Below, piece after piece: positions 1 to 11,564 of a DNA stretch of 64,000 nt. The notes under the pieces were generated by a model that was given only the letters and a program-made list of their open reading frames with translations, searched no databases and had not been told where the DNA came from. The stretch is from positions 11,955,805-12,019,804 of the forward strand of contig NC_092120.1 in NCBI RefSeq assembly GCF_045679555.1, read 5' to 3'. Position numbers and translations under genes: made by a program. Each line of letters begins with the position of its first letter. Positions within the stretch are counted from its first letter, which is position 1. The stretch is from Salvelinus alpinus. Lineage: Eukaryota > Chordata > Actinopteri > Salmoniformes > Salmonidae.

Positions 1-18
1 TTACATTTGTCCCACATA

Positions 19-142
19 GGGTTGCAAAACTCCGGAAACTTTCAATAAATTCCCTGGTTTTCCTCAAATCCTGGTTGGAGGATTCCTGGAATCAGGAAGG
101 AATAAGCAGGAAATCCGGAAGCGTCCAACCAGGATTTGCAAC
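19..142. mobile_element. degenerate foldback MITE
   Basis: Two ends carry gttgcaaa (left) and its reverse complement tttgcaac (right), and the inner segments aatcctggttgg / ccaaccaggatt are complementary. This is a short palindromic element with one arm partly deleted; it resembles an abundant salmonid MITE from memory. Confidence 0.45.
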
Positions 143-1203
143 GCTAGTCCCACACCTCTCTCTTCTTCCTCTCCTTCTAACCTTGCAAACGAAACAAGGC
201 CAAACAGTCTGTCACTGTGTCAATGGTTATCTCAAAAAAGGTAGGAAGAAATATATATATTTTTTCCTCTTATCTCTATAGTTGAGTTGACTGGATATTG
301 GGCGAGGTTGGTTTTGCATCGGTGCCCCCACCCACCCGGGGCACAGGGCCATGCAAAATGAACTCCCTCACTGACTCACAGACTTTGGTCCTGTCTACCG
401 GCTCATCTGATTGGCTGTCAGGTTACTCGTAAGATGTCCGTGGGTTGATGATGTCATGGTGGAGTGGGTGATGGTTGGTGTGGTTTTTGGACTGAGTGAA
501 ACGGTCTCTCAACTGTGTTTTCCCTAGTAGGGGGCAAAGGTTCCTCAAAGTAACAGGCAGTACGGCCAACGTCAATGTTTCTATTAGAACAAACAGAATT
601 ATGCAGGGGGGTGCTGTGCTGTTTGAGAAGTAAGGGTGGTAATATTGTTTTCAAAGACCACCAGTGTTTTTCCTGCAGTATACTACATCCTTGACCAATA
701 GCATGTTAAAATGGATCCAACTTTGGAACTGTGTCCACTGTGATGTGTAACGCCAGGGAGGCTTTTCATTGGAAGTGGGCGGTTTGAATCATATTCATCA
801 GGTCATGGTCATCTGTGAAACCCAGATCCGTGTTCACGGTTCATATCTGAGATAAAGCTCACAGAGGTGAAGGTCATCTCTGGAACACAGGCCAGGCACA
901 GATGGAGATTGATCTATTAGAATCGTTGGGTCAGGTCAAGGAGGAGGGGCCTGGATGGTTCTCCCAGAATAAAGTAGGATCTGTCGTCTAAAGTAGAATC
1001 TATGGCTGTCCAATCAAGGACAGCTTCCTTTGGAAGGTGGACTCAGTGTTATTTTCAGAGAATCTCCCTAAGCCTGTTTACAATAGTCATAAACAAATAA
1101 ACTGGTTGCCAATCAATGTTAGACACTATTTTATTATGTTAGGCCTGTGGTGGTGATGGAGTTACGTTAGTATGATCATTTTCTAACATCATTTCAAGCC
1201 TCA
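143..1203. other. non-coding, presumed scap intron
   Basis: No exon-like ORF with splice sites and no recognised repeat was found. The two short ORFs here have no family resemblance. Confidence 0.5.
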
Positions 1204-2558
1204 AATGGAAAGGCTGCTTTCTGTTGTGTGAATGGAAAGGCTGCGTTCTGTTGTAGTGTGAATGGAAAGGCTGCTTTCTGTGGTAGTGTGAATGGAAAGG
1301 CTGCGTTCTGTTGTAGTGTGAATGGAAAGGCTGCGTTCTGTTGTAGTGTGAATGGAAAGGCTGCTTTCTGTGGTAGTGTGAATGGAAAGGCTGCTTTCTG
1401 TTGTAGTGTGAATGGAAAGGCTGCGTTCTGTTGTAGTGTGAATGGAAAGGCTGCGTTCTGTTGTAGTGTGAATGGAAAGGCTGCTTTCTGTTGTAGTGTG
1501 AATGGAAAGGCTGCTTTCTGTTGTAGTGTGAATGGAAAGGCTGCGTTCTGTTGTAGTGTGAATGGAAAGGCTGCTTTCTGTTGTAGTGTGAATGGAAAGG
1601 CTGCTTTCTGTTGTAGTGTGAATGGAAAGGCTGCTTTCTGTTGTAGTGTGAATGGAAAGGCTGCGTTCTGTTGTAGTGTGAATGGAAAGGCTGCGTTCTG
1701 TTGTAGTGTGAATGGAAAGGCTGCGTTCTGTTGTAGTGTGAATGGAAAGGCTGCGTTCTGTTGTAGTGTGAATGGAAAGGCTGCGTTCTGTTGTAGTGTG
1801 AATGGAAAGGCTGCTTTCTGTTGTAGTGTGAATGGAAAGGCTGCTTTCTGTTGTAGTGTGAATGGAAAGGCTGCGTTCTGTTGTAGTGTGAATGGAAAGG
1901 CTGCTTTCTGTTGTAGTGTGAATGGAAAGGCTGCTTTCTGTTGTAGTGTGAATGGAAAGGCTGCTTTCTGTTGTAGTGTGAATGGAAAGGCTGCTTTCTG
2001 TTGTAGTGTGAATGGAAAGGCTGCTTTCTGTTGTAGTGTGAATGGAAAGGCTGCGTTCTGTTGTAGTGTGAATGGAAAGGCTGCTTTCTGTTGTAGTGTG
2101 AATGGAAAGGCTGCGTTCTGTTGTAGTGTGAATGGAAAGGCTGCTTTCTGTTGTAGTGTGAATGGAAAGGCTGCGTTCTGTGGTAGTGTGAATGGAAAGG
2201 CTGCGTTCTGTGGTAGTGTGAATGGAAAGGCTGCTTTCTGTTGTAGTGTGAATGGAAAGGCTGCGTTCTGTTGTAGTGTGAATGGAAAGGCTGCTTTCTG
2301 TTGTAGTGTGAATGGAAAGGCTGCGTTCTGTTGTAGTGTGAATGGAAAGGCTGCTTTCTGTTGTAGTGTGAATGGAAAGGCTGCTTTCTGTTGTAGTGTG
2401 AATGGAAAGGCTGCTTTCTGTTGTAGTGTGAATGGAAAGGCTGCGTTCTGTTGTAGTGTGAATGGAAAGGCTGCGTTCTGTTGTAGTGTGAATGGAAAGG
2501 CTGCTTTCTGTGGTAGTGTGAATGGAAAGGCTGCTTTCTGTTGTAGTGTGAATGGAAG
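1204..2558. repeat. 30-bp minisatellite, about 45 units
   Basis: The unit begins aatggaaaggctgctttctg and ends ttgtagtgtg. There is one 27-bp degenerate unit (1204-1230), then 44 perfect-length units (1231-2550) and a partial one. Only two positions vary commonly: ctgcTttctg/ctgcGttctg and tTgtag/tGgtag. It probably lies in the scap intron upstream of 3268. Because 30 is a multiple of 3 and the unit has no stop in several frames, long ORFs appear on both strands; these are repeat artefacts. Confidence 0.97.
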
Positions 2559-3267
2559 TGCAACCATAAGGTGGGGAAAAACAGCAATTTTGTCCCTGGC
2601 TCTCAACGGTCCACATTTGCATACTTCCACTGAAGTGGTCTGATTGGCTTGAACATGTGCAGCCAGTGTGCACACCACATGGGTACAACGTTTCCCTAAG
2701 GGGACAATAAAGTCAGTGTGTACACGCTGACTCCATGCATGAGCATGTGTGGGAGAGTACGTGTGCTGGACCAATCAGACTCTGCCGTGGTTTCAGGACT
2801 GGTATTGCACGTCGAGCTGGTCTCACCAGTGCGTCAGGCCCTGTTGTCATGGCAGTGACTCATTCTACACTACAGGTGCTGTTTAGGCTTCTGCCTTTAC
2901 CCCCGTCTCCACTAGAGGGACACACTGGACCCATTACATACGGCTCTGCTTTCCTCACGGAGGGACAATGAACAGTCGGTCATGTTATGGAATGTCATTC
3001 TGACGAGCTGATGATTTATGTCGGTACGTCATTGCGTCAAGTTCACACCTCTCTCAACGTTCAAGTCTTTCTATTGTAAGATGCTCTGTGCGGGCTACGT
3101 GATGGCTTGGTCTCCCCGTCATTGGTACTCTCTGTTTGTCTGTAACGTGCTCTCTCTTCACACGCTTAACCTGCTCTCTATGTCAATGCAATCCAAACCA
3201 GCTTTATTGGCACGTATGGAGAAGGCAGCAAACAGGTTATTAACCCTGTCTGTCTCTCTCTCTTTAG
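2559..3267. other. presumed scap intron, no exon identified
   Basis: A 78-codon ORF (2735-2971) shows no SCAP similarity that I can recognise. The segment ends in a pyrimidine tract and the acceptor tctctttag at 3259-3267, immediately before the TM8 exon. Confidence 0.5.
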
Positions 3268-6200
3268 GGTAGCAGCTCTGGGCCTGGCGGCAGGGGTTCT
3301 GCTGGTGCTGCTGCTCTTCTGTCTCTACCGGGTCCTCTGTTCACGCAACTACGGCCAGAACGGCGTGGCCCACGGACGCCGTCGCCACGGTGACCTGCCC
3401 TGCGACGACTACGGCTACTCGCCACCCATCAGCGAGATCTCCCCCCTGCTGCTGCGTGGACACAGCATGGTGAGAGCCTGGGCACACACACACGCTGACA
3501 CAAATACCATTGTTCATTTGCATGAATATTTACGAGTATCTCTCCTCTGCGTTCTCTATCTCTCTCTCTATGTCTCTCTCTATATCTCTCTCTCTCTATA
3601 TCTCTCTCTCTATATCTCTATATCTCTCTCTAGGATATAGAGTGTCTGGCGAGTGATGGCATGCTGTTGGCCAGTTGTTGTCTGGCAGGACAGATCCGTG
3701 TGTGGGACACTCAGACTGGAGACTGCCTCACCGTCATTCCTAAACATGGGTAAGACACGCACACACATACCATATCCACAAGGTCACCTTGGCCGATACA
3801 GGATTACATACACACACGTACATACACACACCTATGGACAGTTCATGCTTGTATTCATGCATAATGTTTACTTTTTTGGCCTGGCACCACCTACCTCTTC
3901 GGCGTACAACTTGTATTATTTTAATAATAAATGTACAATATTAACTTTACATATGTAAGTACAAGTCATTAGATGGGTTTTTTTCAGCATAGTTTTTATG
4001 TGTTCTCCCTTCGTCCCATTCCCATGTCCTTTATTTCTTCCTACATGTCTTCCAACCTGTTCTCCTATATGCATATCCAGCCTCCTGGTCTGAACATTAA
4101 ACTGTCTCTCTGTCAGGCTGCGGCGGAGTAGCAGCAGTGGCTGCTGGGAGCAGCGGGATGGTTGGGACGCCGTGGGTGTGGCCGAATCTGAAAATCTGGG
4201 GGGCGGGACAGAACCAGGGGGTGGGGTTTTCGACGAGGGCTACCCCCTCAGGCGGCGGACCACCCCACGTCCTGCCCTCTTTGAGAACCAACCCGACCTC
4301 ACCCCCCTCATCGACACCAACTTTGACTCCCAGCCCCCCTCCCACCACCTCCTCACCCCGCCCAGGGATGGCTTTGACTTCGGGGGGCTGGTGGAGAAGG
4401 CCTACCTGGAGCACGAGCTTCCCTCGCTGGGCCTCACTGCCTCCTACCCCTCCTCCTCACCCCTGTCGGGACCCCCTCCCCAGAGGAGACGCAGCCTGGG
4501 GTACATCCAGCCTCCTGCTCCACAGGGCCAGGGAACCCCGGACTGGGAAAGCGCCGTGTGGGCCATGGAGCTCCGGGGGAACCTCATCGCTGCTGGGAGG
4601 AGCAACGGCAAACTGGAGGTGAGACCGAATCCCAGATCATCCCCCCCTAGCCCCTACACCGTCACTAGACACTTTATTATGCTCCCTTGTAGAACAGAAA
4701 GAAACAACTGGATGGGTGCAGTGGGAGTGGATGAGATGGAAAGAGAGGAGGTAGTTATAATGAGCAAGCAGGAAACAATATTTGCAAGAGGAGAGAGAGT
4801 CAGTAGGAGAAATTGGCACAGAGAAAGTGAGAAAAGGCCAGGGCACTAATGTGTTATGTGGTTAGCTGTGGGACGCAGTGGAGGGCTCGTTACGCTGCAG
4901 TAATGTGTTATGTGGTTAGCTGTGGGACGCAGTGGAGGGCTCGTTACGCTGCAGTAATGTGTTATGTGGTTAGCTGTGGGATGCAGTGGAGGGCTCGTTA
5001 CGCTGCACTAATGTGTTATGTGGTTAGCTGTGGGACGCAGTGGAGGGCTCGTTACGCTGCAGTAATGTGTTATGTGGTTAGCTGTGGGATGCAGTGGAGG
5101 GCTCGTTACGCTGCACTAATGTGTTATGTGGTTAGCTGTGGGACGCAGTGGAGGGCTCGTTACGCTGCACTAATGTGTTATGTGGTTAGCTGTGGGACGC
5201 AGTGGAGGGCTCGTTACGCTGCACTAATGTGTTATGTGGTTAGCTGTGGGACGCAGTGGAGGGCTCGTTACGCTGCAGTAATGAAGATGGCGTCTCGGGG
5301 ATCACGGCCCTGGCCTTCCTCAACAACAGGCTTGTGGCGGCCAGACTCGACGGCTCTCTAGACTTCTTCACTGTCGACATCAACAAGCCTCTGGGCTTAC
5401 TGCAGTACAGAGGTGAGCTTCACACACACTGTCAAACGACCCAATGATGTCAATATTCACAGAGTGTACAAAACATTAGGAACCTGCTTTTTCCTTGATA
5501 TATACTGACCAGGTGAAAGCTATGATCCCTTATTGATGTCACTTGTTAAATCCACTTCAATCAGTATAGATGAAGGGGAGGAGACAGGTAAAATAATGAT
5601 TTTTAAGCCTTGAGACATGGATTGAGTATGTGTGTCATTGAGGGTGAAAGGGCAAGACAAAAGACTTAAGTGCCTTTGAATGGGGTATGGTAGTAGGTGC
5701 CAGGCGCACCATTTTGAGTGTGTCAAGAACTGCAACGCTGCTGGGTTTTTCACGCTCAACAGTTTCCCGTGTGTATCAAGAATGGTCCACCACCCAAAGG
5801 ACATCCAGCCAACTTGACACAACTGTGGGAAGAATTCGAGTCAACATGGGCCAGCATCCATGTGGAACACTTTCGAGACCTTGTAGATTCCATGAGTTGA
5901 GGCTGTTCTGAGGGCAACAGGGGGTGCAACTCAATATTCGGAAGGTGTTCGTAATGTTTTGTACACTCAGTGTATGTCTAATATGCTTGGAAAGTCGATT
6001 GTGTCACAATCTGTAAAATGTCAACAACTGGAGTCACCTGGTCATTTTTGGAGACGTTATTGACAGGGCAGTACAACGGTAGCTATAAATAGTGTAGTTA
6101 GCTAATTATCAAGTAAGGTGTCTCCAGACATGTTTACTTTTGACGTTTGTGACATTCTGACTTTCGGAGCGTTTTAACTCTAGACGTCTGTAATGTGTGT

Positions 6201-7778
6201 TATCTATGTTGGGTGTGTGTGTGTGGTGCCAGGTCCCCCCGGGCGTAGTAACATACCGCCCTCGCCCTGCTACAGCAGTGAGGATGTGATCTCATGCCAG
6301 CTGACGCGCTCGGTGCAGTGTGCCCACCAGAAACCCATCACGGTGCTGCGAGCCGCTGCCGGCAGAGTGGTAACGGGCAGCCAGGACCACACCGTCAGGG
6401 TGAGGGAGAACACGGTCACAGAAACACACGTGTATATCGTTCACCAACTGTTTCCATGATAATACAGTATAAAATCAACGCTCACACAATAAAACCCTGC
6501 TGTTTGTCCCTGTGTGTCAGGTGTATCGTCTGGAGGACTCATGCTGTCTCTTCACGCTCCAGGGCCACTCTGGGGGAATCACTGCCATCTACATAGACCA
6601 GGTTAGTCAATGGTACAGTCTGTATCCCCCCCATCGGGCAGTCCAATGGTACAGCCATGTCCCCCAAAGCTGTGTTCCAATGGCTAGACTGTTGTCTGGC
6701 TGCGTTCCAACCCAAAATCTGCTCCCTTTAAGAATTCCCCCAGAAGGTTAGTTATGCAATGGGCTCACCTTGCTCCTAAAATTCCACCTTTTCCAAACCT
6801 GTACCAGTCTTGCTGGGTGTGCAGGAGAGTCACTAAGGCACAGGCAGCCCAATATTATTATTTTTTACACTAATTGGTCTTTTGACCAATCACATCAAAT
6901 CATTTCAAATCAGATCTTTTTCAGAGCTGGTCTCATTGGTTAAAAGTCTGCCTGTGTAAACGCGGCCTAAGGTACTCCTTTCCGATCAAAATCCATTCAA
7001 GTGTAAGCCCCCCTTACTAGGGCACATCGTAGCAAAACGTTTTGCAACGGAAAATTAGGATTTCTTATGAACAACTCCAGGTAGTCCCTCCCCATAGCAG
7101 TCCACTTTTTTCTGTTTGTACTTAATGAATATGACCCATGTGAAGTATGTCATTGTCGTGTTGCAGACCATGGTTCTGGCCAGTGGGGGGCAGGACGGAG
7201 CAATCTGTCTGTGGGATGTGCTGACGGGCAGCCGGGTGAGCCACGTGTACGGTCACCGTGGCGATGTGACCTCGCTGGTGTGCACCACATCGTGCGTGAT
7301 CAGCAGCGGCCTCGACGACCTCATCTGCATCTGGGACCGCAGCACGGGCATCAAGCTCTACTCCATACAGCAGGTGCGTCTCTCTGTGTGTGTGTGGATA
7401 ATTTGGGAGAAATCAGGTAAACTAGTCTCCTGTTATTCAACGATAGTTTTTGCCTCTTCGCCTGCTTCTATCCCAATTTTTCCTTCCTTCTTTAAACCTA
7501 ACCTGTCTTTCTTTCTCCCCCCCCTCCCCAAGGAGGTGGGCTGCGGTGCCAGTCTGGGGGTGATCTCTGAGTCTCTCCTGGTGACAGGGGGCCAGGGCTG
7601 TGTGTCCTTCTGGGACCTGAACTTTGGGGACCTTCTCCAGACGGTCTACCTGGGCCAGAGCAGCGACGGCCAGGGGGTCCGCCAGCTCGTGGTGCTGAAC
7701 AACGCCGCCATCGTCTGCGACTTTGGCTCCGAGCTCAGCCTGGTCTACGTACCCGCGGTGCTGGAGAAGCTGGACTGA
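3268..7778 (+). CDS. scap: scap, 3' part: SREBP cleavage-activating protein (TM8 to C-terminus)
   Basis: Eight exons join in frame with GT-AG introns: 3268-3469, 3634-3749, 4117-4618, 5244-5412, 6233-6399, 6521-6601, 7167-7373, 7533-7778 (562 codons plus TGA). SCAP escorts SREBP from ER to Golgi when sterols are low; the cytosolic C-terminal WD40 propeller binds SREBP. The first exon encodes a hydrophobic helix ([20 protein letters not shown]) matching the last transmembrane segment. The WD part follows: [11 protein letters not shown] in exon 2, GSQDHTVR in exon 5, [14 protein letters not shown] and [19 protein letters not shown] in exon 7, and the C-terminus [13 protein letters not shown], nearly identical to the mammalian protein as I remember it. 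Exon 3 carries the Pro/Ser/Gly-rich insert, which diverges more. Earlier exons lie upstream of the window. Exon 4 has a repeated acceptor (see separate entry). Product assignment is firm; expression of all exons is inferred. Confidence 0.95.
3543..3630 (+). repeat. TCTC/TCTATA microsatellite in front of a scap acceptor
   Basis: Tandem tctctctc/tatatctc units directly precede the acceptor at 3631-3633 and serve as its polypyrimidine tract. Length changes here could affect recognition of exon 3634-3749. Confidence 0.85.
4849..5280 (+). repeat. scap: 54-bp tandem repeat x8 spanning a scap splice acceptor and the start of its exon
   Basis: Each unit consists of 17 intronic bases ending in the acceptor (atgtgttatgtggttag) plus 37 bases that equal the start of the true exon (ctgtgggacgcagtggaggg and onwards). 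The true exon starts at 5244 in unit 8. In the scap frame, splicing into any of the first seven acceptors would read 17 codons and then hit TAG, which is the next copy's acceptor. Units differ by CAG/CAC near the end (L/V in a shadow frame) and by gacgcag/gatgcag. Confidence 0.95.
5461..5972. mobile_element. internally deleted Tc1-like element (gtgtacaaaacatta family), copy 1
   Basis: Inverted ends gagtgtacaaaacattagga and taatgttttgtacactcagt. The inside keeps a transposase-like helix-turn-helix ([13 protein letters not shown]) joined directly to a C-terminal piece ([17 protein letters not shown]), so the catalytic core is deleted. It lies in a scap intron. Two related copies lie near 41916 and 54859. 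Confidence 0.75.
7010..7137. mobile_element. short TIR element (MITE), copy 1
   Basis: Core gcaaaacgttttgcaacgga, ending ttaatgaatatgaccc. It matches 18829-18953 over most of its length, and that copy shows inverted ends (gggtcgtactcatta / attgagaacgaccc). It lies in a scap intron, 29 bases before the exon at 7167. Confidence 0.6.
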
Positions 7779-9830
7779 GCAGAAGCAGAACTAGGACAGG
7801 CTCCACACAGTGGCCTGGAGGAGTAGATGAAATGGTCAGTACTGACAATGGGGATACATGCAAATGCAACTCATTTTGGCCCTACACTACGCTGCAGTTG
7901 GACAATCTTCTTGGAAAGAGTTGACGTGATTTGCTAATTTAGATTGTTAGCACTTCACCCGATTAGGTGGGAGGGCATTTCTATAGCAACACATAACGTT
8001 TTTATAAAGCTAATGTCTGGTTGGAGAGACAGATGTCCACCAGAAAGATGACCCTTGACCTTGTTGCTAGCTCAGGTGGTTTGTATCCAAGCATTGGATA
8101 GTTTGGGGTACACATCCAACAATCAGGCTGTCATTGGCGGAGTGTTTGATACCACGCCAGCCAATCAATGTAGCGCAGCTGTAGCAGGCTCATGTCGTGA
8201 GGTCTGAGGGCCGTTGGGCTAAGCAGTTACTAGCATGTGTGTGTTTTGTGTCCTGGGAAAGAAACAGTCCCTTTTTATGGTGAAAACATTGCTGACAAAA
8301 ATCCTTCATTATTGTGTGTGTGTGCGAGAGAGAACTGAATACGATGACTGTAATGAAATGCACCTTGAGAGGGGGTTGTTTTTATGTTTAAATCTATTTA
8401 TTAGTGATACATTTTTAAGTAACAATTTGAGATGTGCATAATATAATGTGGAGATGATGTCATAAATGTCGGGTAGGATTTTTTTTTTTAACATTGGTTA
8501 TGATGAGATTAATATTTGTAATAATATTTTGGAACTGAAAACGCTAAAGTGTTTTCTTGGAGTTGGGGATTGAGGGGGAGAGGTTCCTTGCCTTACCCCA
8601 GGCTCTGATTTTAGGGCTACTGTTGCTGCAAGAGGACCCATCCCCCCTTAAGCTGTAAGAGGCTCTATACTTTCTGCTTGAATTTAAGATTTGCATCTGA
8701 AGGTGTGGTAGCTCTACATTGGCACACATTGTCAGAGTTTACATTGGCTGCTCTCTTCCCATGTTGACTGTGCCCAGGAGAAATGTCAGATCTTTTGAGA
8801 TTGTGACTATATTCAATTGCACGGTTTTACGTTAGTAACATTGTCATGTTACCATTGTACGTCTTGTTTTCTGACAAAAGGTTCCATTGAGGAAATCACG
8901 TTACTTTTTTAAATACCTAAAATGGCTTCCTCTTGAAAAACATCTTACAACTGCGTTTCTCTGTCCGCTGTTTTTCCCAATTCACTGAAAATATATATTT
9001 TCTTTCCCTTATCTCAGGGTTCTCAAACTCACAAGCAGAGAATTACAATCAGGCGTAAAAGGAGAGGATGGGTAGTGTACCGGTAATGTGGTTAACTCCA
9101 CCGTGGCCCATCTAGTCTTCATGTGAGCAAAGGAGTCAGCGAGGGTCTCAGACTAGGAATATGATGGTACCCTCTAGGTAGGAGCCTCTGTACTAATAAC
9201 TCAACCTTTCTCCCAGCCCGTTACCTCTGAGTGACTGTAGCGCTAGCCTGCAGACACACGCAATGCAGAGAGAGCGTAGTGGACTTGACCTTAGACGTTA
9301 GCCTACTTGGTTACTTACACCCATAGCTGAATGTAGATCCGTGATGCTTGATATTGAAAAGCAAATCCACTCAACTTCAACCAACAGAAATATAACACTA
9401 ACTTGTGCACTAACTCTTAACCCTCTCAAATGCACATACACACACACACACTAGGCACTTTGAAACATAATGTATAGAAAGACACACATACTGAAAACAT
9501 AAAAACGCACACATCAGACTTGTGAATGCACGGGTGGACAGCTTTAGTCCTCAAGTTGCTGTGTCTGCTGGTTTATCAAGAAGATGAATTGAAAACCCAG
9601 AAGGACTGGAGTTGTGCACCCGTGTAATGGTTCTAATTTATTTCCTTTTTTTAATGTAAATAATAGGTCAACGCTTTAGAGTGTAGATTCACTTATAATT
9701 GTAAGGATATAAACTGCTGCCTGAGTTAAATATGGTTGTGTTCCAAGTCCTTTTAAGCTGCCTTTCCTTATCTCATTGCTTGCAAATAATGATACGATAG
9801 TTATTTGACACCCACACATTCTGTCACAAT

Positions 9831-9892
9831 ATGTGGCCTATGCAGGAATTAAACCTCACCACTCTGGTGTTGTGAGCACTATGCTCCAAACA
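9831..9892 (-). mobile_element. tRNA-derived SINE fragment
   Basis: On the - strand the sequence reads gagcatagtgctcacaacac and then ggtttaattcctgcatagg, resembling the A/B-box head of a salmonid tRNA-SINE. Degenerate; inside the presumed scap 3' UTR. Confidence 0.35.
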
Positions 9893-10218
9893 ACATTGCA
9901 ATGTTTATGGAACAGGAGTTCTTACATTTGTTTTACAGCTTTCTGCCACTGTAGTGATGAAAGGAGATGAAGGGAAGCATTTAAGATAATTGGAGCACAG
10001 CCCATGTCCCCTTGATCTGACCCTTTTGGTTGACGGAGGGAGGGGCAGAAAGAAACCAGTGTAAATATTGTTTTTGTGGAATCATAGGCCTGCTCTGCCC
10101 CCCTCCCGAACCACCTCCCTTTGGTTGGCTAGGGTGCACAGACTGTAGTGGCGGTAGCAAATGTTCTGGGCTATTTTACTATTTTTAACACAGGAGCAAA
10201 ACTTTGTACTAATTTCCA

Positions 10219-10224
10219 AATAAA
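10219..10224 (+). terminator. scap: poly(A) signal AATAAA, candidate for scap
   Basis: Canonical AATAAA, followed about 25-30 bases later by TG-rich sequence (gtcatgtggtctgtagtgtg), a typical downstream element. It lies 137 bases from the opposing poly(A) signal of ptpn23. Confidence 0.55.
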
Positions 10225-10360
10225 GAGGCTTTGATACCTTGTCATGTGGTCTGTAGTGTGTGATTTTCTGTAGGGGGGGGGGGGAGTTAGCTTATGGAAT
10301 GTTTGAGTATCCACTGTTGGTGTGTATTAAATACAGTAGTCAAAACCATGCCAACCTACA

Positions 10361-10366
10361 TTTATT
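10361..10366 (-). terminator. ptpn23: poly(A) signal AATAAA (reverse strand), candidate for ptpn23
   Basis: TTTATT on the + strand reads AATAAA on the ptpn23 strand, about 620 bases after its stop codon. With the scap signal at 10219 it makes a compact tail-to-tail gene junction. Confidence 0.5.
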
Positions 10367-10988
10367 CAAGATATATTTACAGTGTTAATGAAAGACAAGA
10401 AAAAAAAAATTGTTAAGACGTGCTGATTCTGCTCTATGTATGCGGTTAACAAAACGAGAGCCTTCGTCTGCAAGCTCCTCCCCCACCCTTCGGCGATCAT
10501 ATCAGTCACTATCATCTGAGTCCACGCCAACCCCTGGCCCAGAGCGACCAGCTGTAAGAGGGAACCATAGACACTGCTGCTAGGAGTGCATGCTGGGATT
10601 GTAGTGGTGCTGAGTGGCCAGCTCTGAAGCAGCGAGTGAAGAACAGACCCATCTGGTACAGGTAGAAACACAGACAAAGAGAAGGAAAGAAAAGACGAGT
10701 GCACCATGATTTGGTCCCAGAAGCACAGCCAGGCCACCAGTGATGGGAGGCGGAATGTATGACCCCTGAAGTGCACCTAAAGCGACAAAGGCCCAGGTTC
10801 AAACCAACTCCTAGACCCTACCACTAAGCACTTCTAGTTGTGATTCTTGGAGTTTCCACCATTCTAGTCATTTTGGTTCATTAACTAAGAATCAGAGAAT
10901 CAAGAAGAACTAGTACTAAAGGCTACAGGTCAGTTTGACACACGGCTATGAAGTGAGAAAGAAAGAGGGGTATCGTGGCTCCTGTGTT

Positions 10989-11564
10989 TCAGTTCTTGTT
11001 GAGGCTCCAGAGGGGGTCGAGGTTGCTCAGGGGGTCGTCTCCCCCCTCCTCGTGGAGGCCCTGGCCCTCGGCAGGCTGCAGGAAGCTCTGCTTAGTGACA
11101 CGGTGCTTCCCCTTGCACCCACCACCCTCCATGGAGAAGGCCTCAGGAGTCAGAGAGGCCAGCAGCTCCAGAGAGTTCAGGGCTGGATCAGGGGTAACCT
11201 GGTTATTGGCTGTGGGGGGAGAGGAAGGGGCGGTGGTATCCACACCATTGGGTGGTGGGGACTGAACCTTCTCTGGGGAGGAGAGTGGGGGACTGACGGA
11301 GGAGGGTTGGGTACCGCTGGGACAGGGGTCCCGGGCGGGGGTGGCGGCTGGCTCTAGCTCTCTATCCAAGGGCAGGCCGGTGGGGGGGGTGAAGGGTTGG
11401 TCCTCTAGGCCAGAGGGGGCACCAATGTCAAGGACAGGGTCCATGGCTGGGTCAGTGGCACTGGGGGGCCGGATACTGAGTTTGGCGATGGTGGCCTGAA
11501 TGGAGCTGATGGTCATGTCACCTCCCAGAACGATGTCCTGTTGGGACTCCTGGCGAGAGTAAGG
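10989..11564 (-). CDS. ptpn23: ptpn23 last exon: C-terminal tail
   Basis: Encodes [20 protein letters not shown] followed by a P/S/T/D-rich tail and ending [17 protein letters not shown] ... [17 protein letters not shown]-like composition, no membrane segment. The acceptor is tgtag (CT on + at 11565-11566); the stop codon is at 10989-10991. The region from 10367 to 10988 is the presumed 3' UTR. Confidence 0.95.
   Translation of the reverse strand, partial: PYSRQESQQDIVLGGDMTISSIQATIAKLSIRPPSATDPAMDPVLDIGAPSGLEDQPFTPPTGLPLDRELEPAATPARDPCPSGTQPSSVSPPLSSPEKVQSPPPNGVDTTAPSSPPTANNQVTPDPALNSLELLASLTPEAFSMEGGGCKGKHRVTKQSFLQPAEGQGLHEEGGDDPLSNLDPLWSLNKN

Larger units (their letters stand above)
7779..10240 (+). 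other. scap: probable scap 3' UTR
   Basis: About 2.4 kb after the scap stop has no credible coding exon and ends near the first convincing AATAAA on the + strand (10219-10224). It contains a (CA)n run near 9440-9460 and a tRNA-SINE-like fragment near 9831-9892. The UTR extent is inferred from the poly(A) signal only. Confidence 0.5.

Noticed and set aside
1139-2774. Four overlapping ORFs of 471-526 codons in the minisatellite
   Set aside because: A 30-bp unit without stops gives open frames on both strands automatically; the proteins are pure 10-residue repeats and share no family.
2735-2971. Possible upstream scap exon
   Set aside because: I could not match its translation to SCAP or find flanking splice sites in the right phase.
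4849-5361. 170-codon ORF repeating [18 protein letters not shown]
   Set aside because: It is the 54-bp repeat read in a frame different from the scap exon frame.
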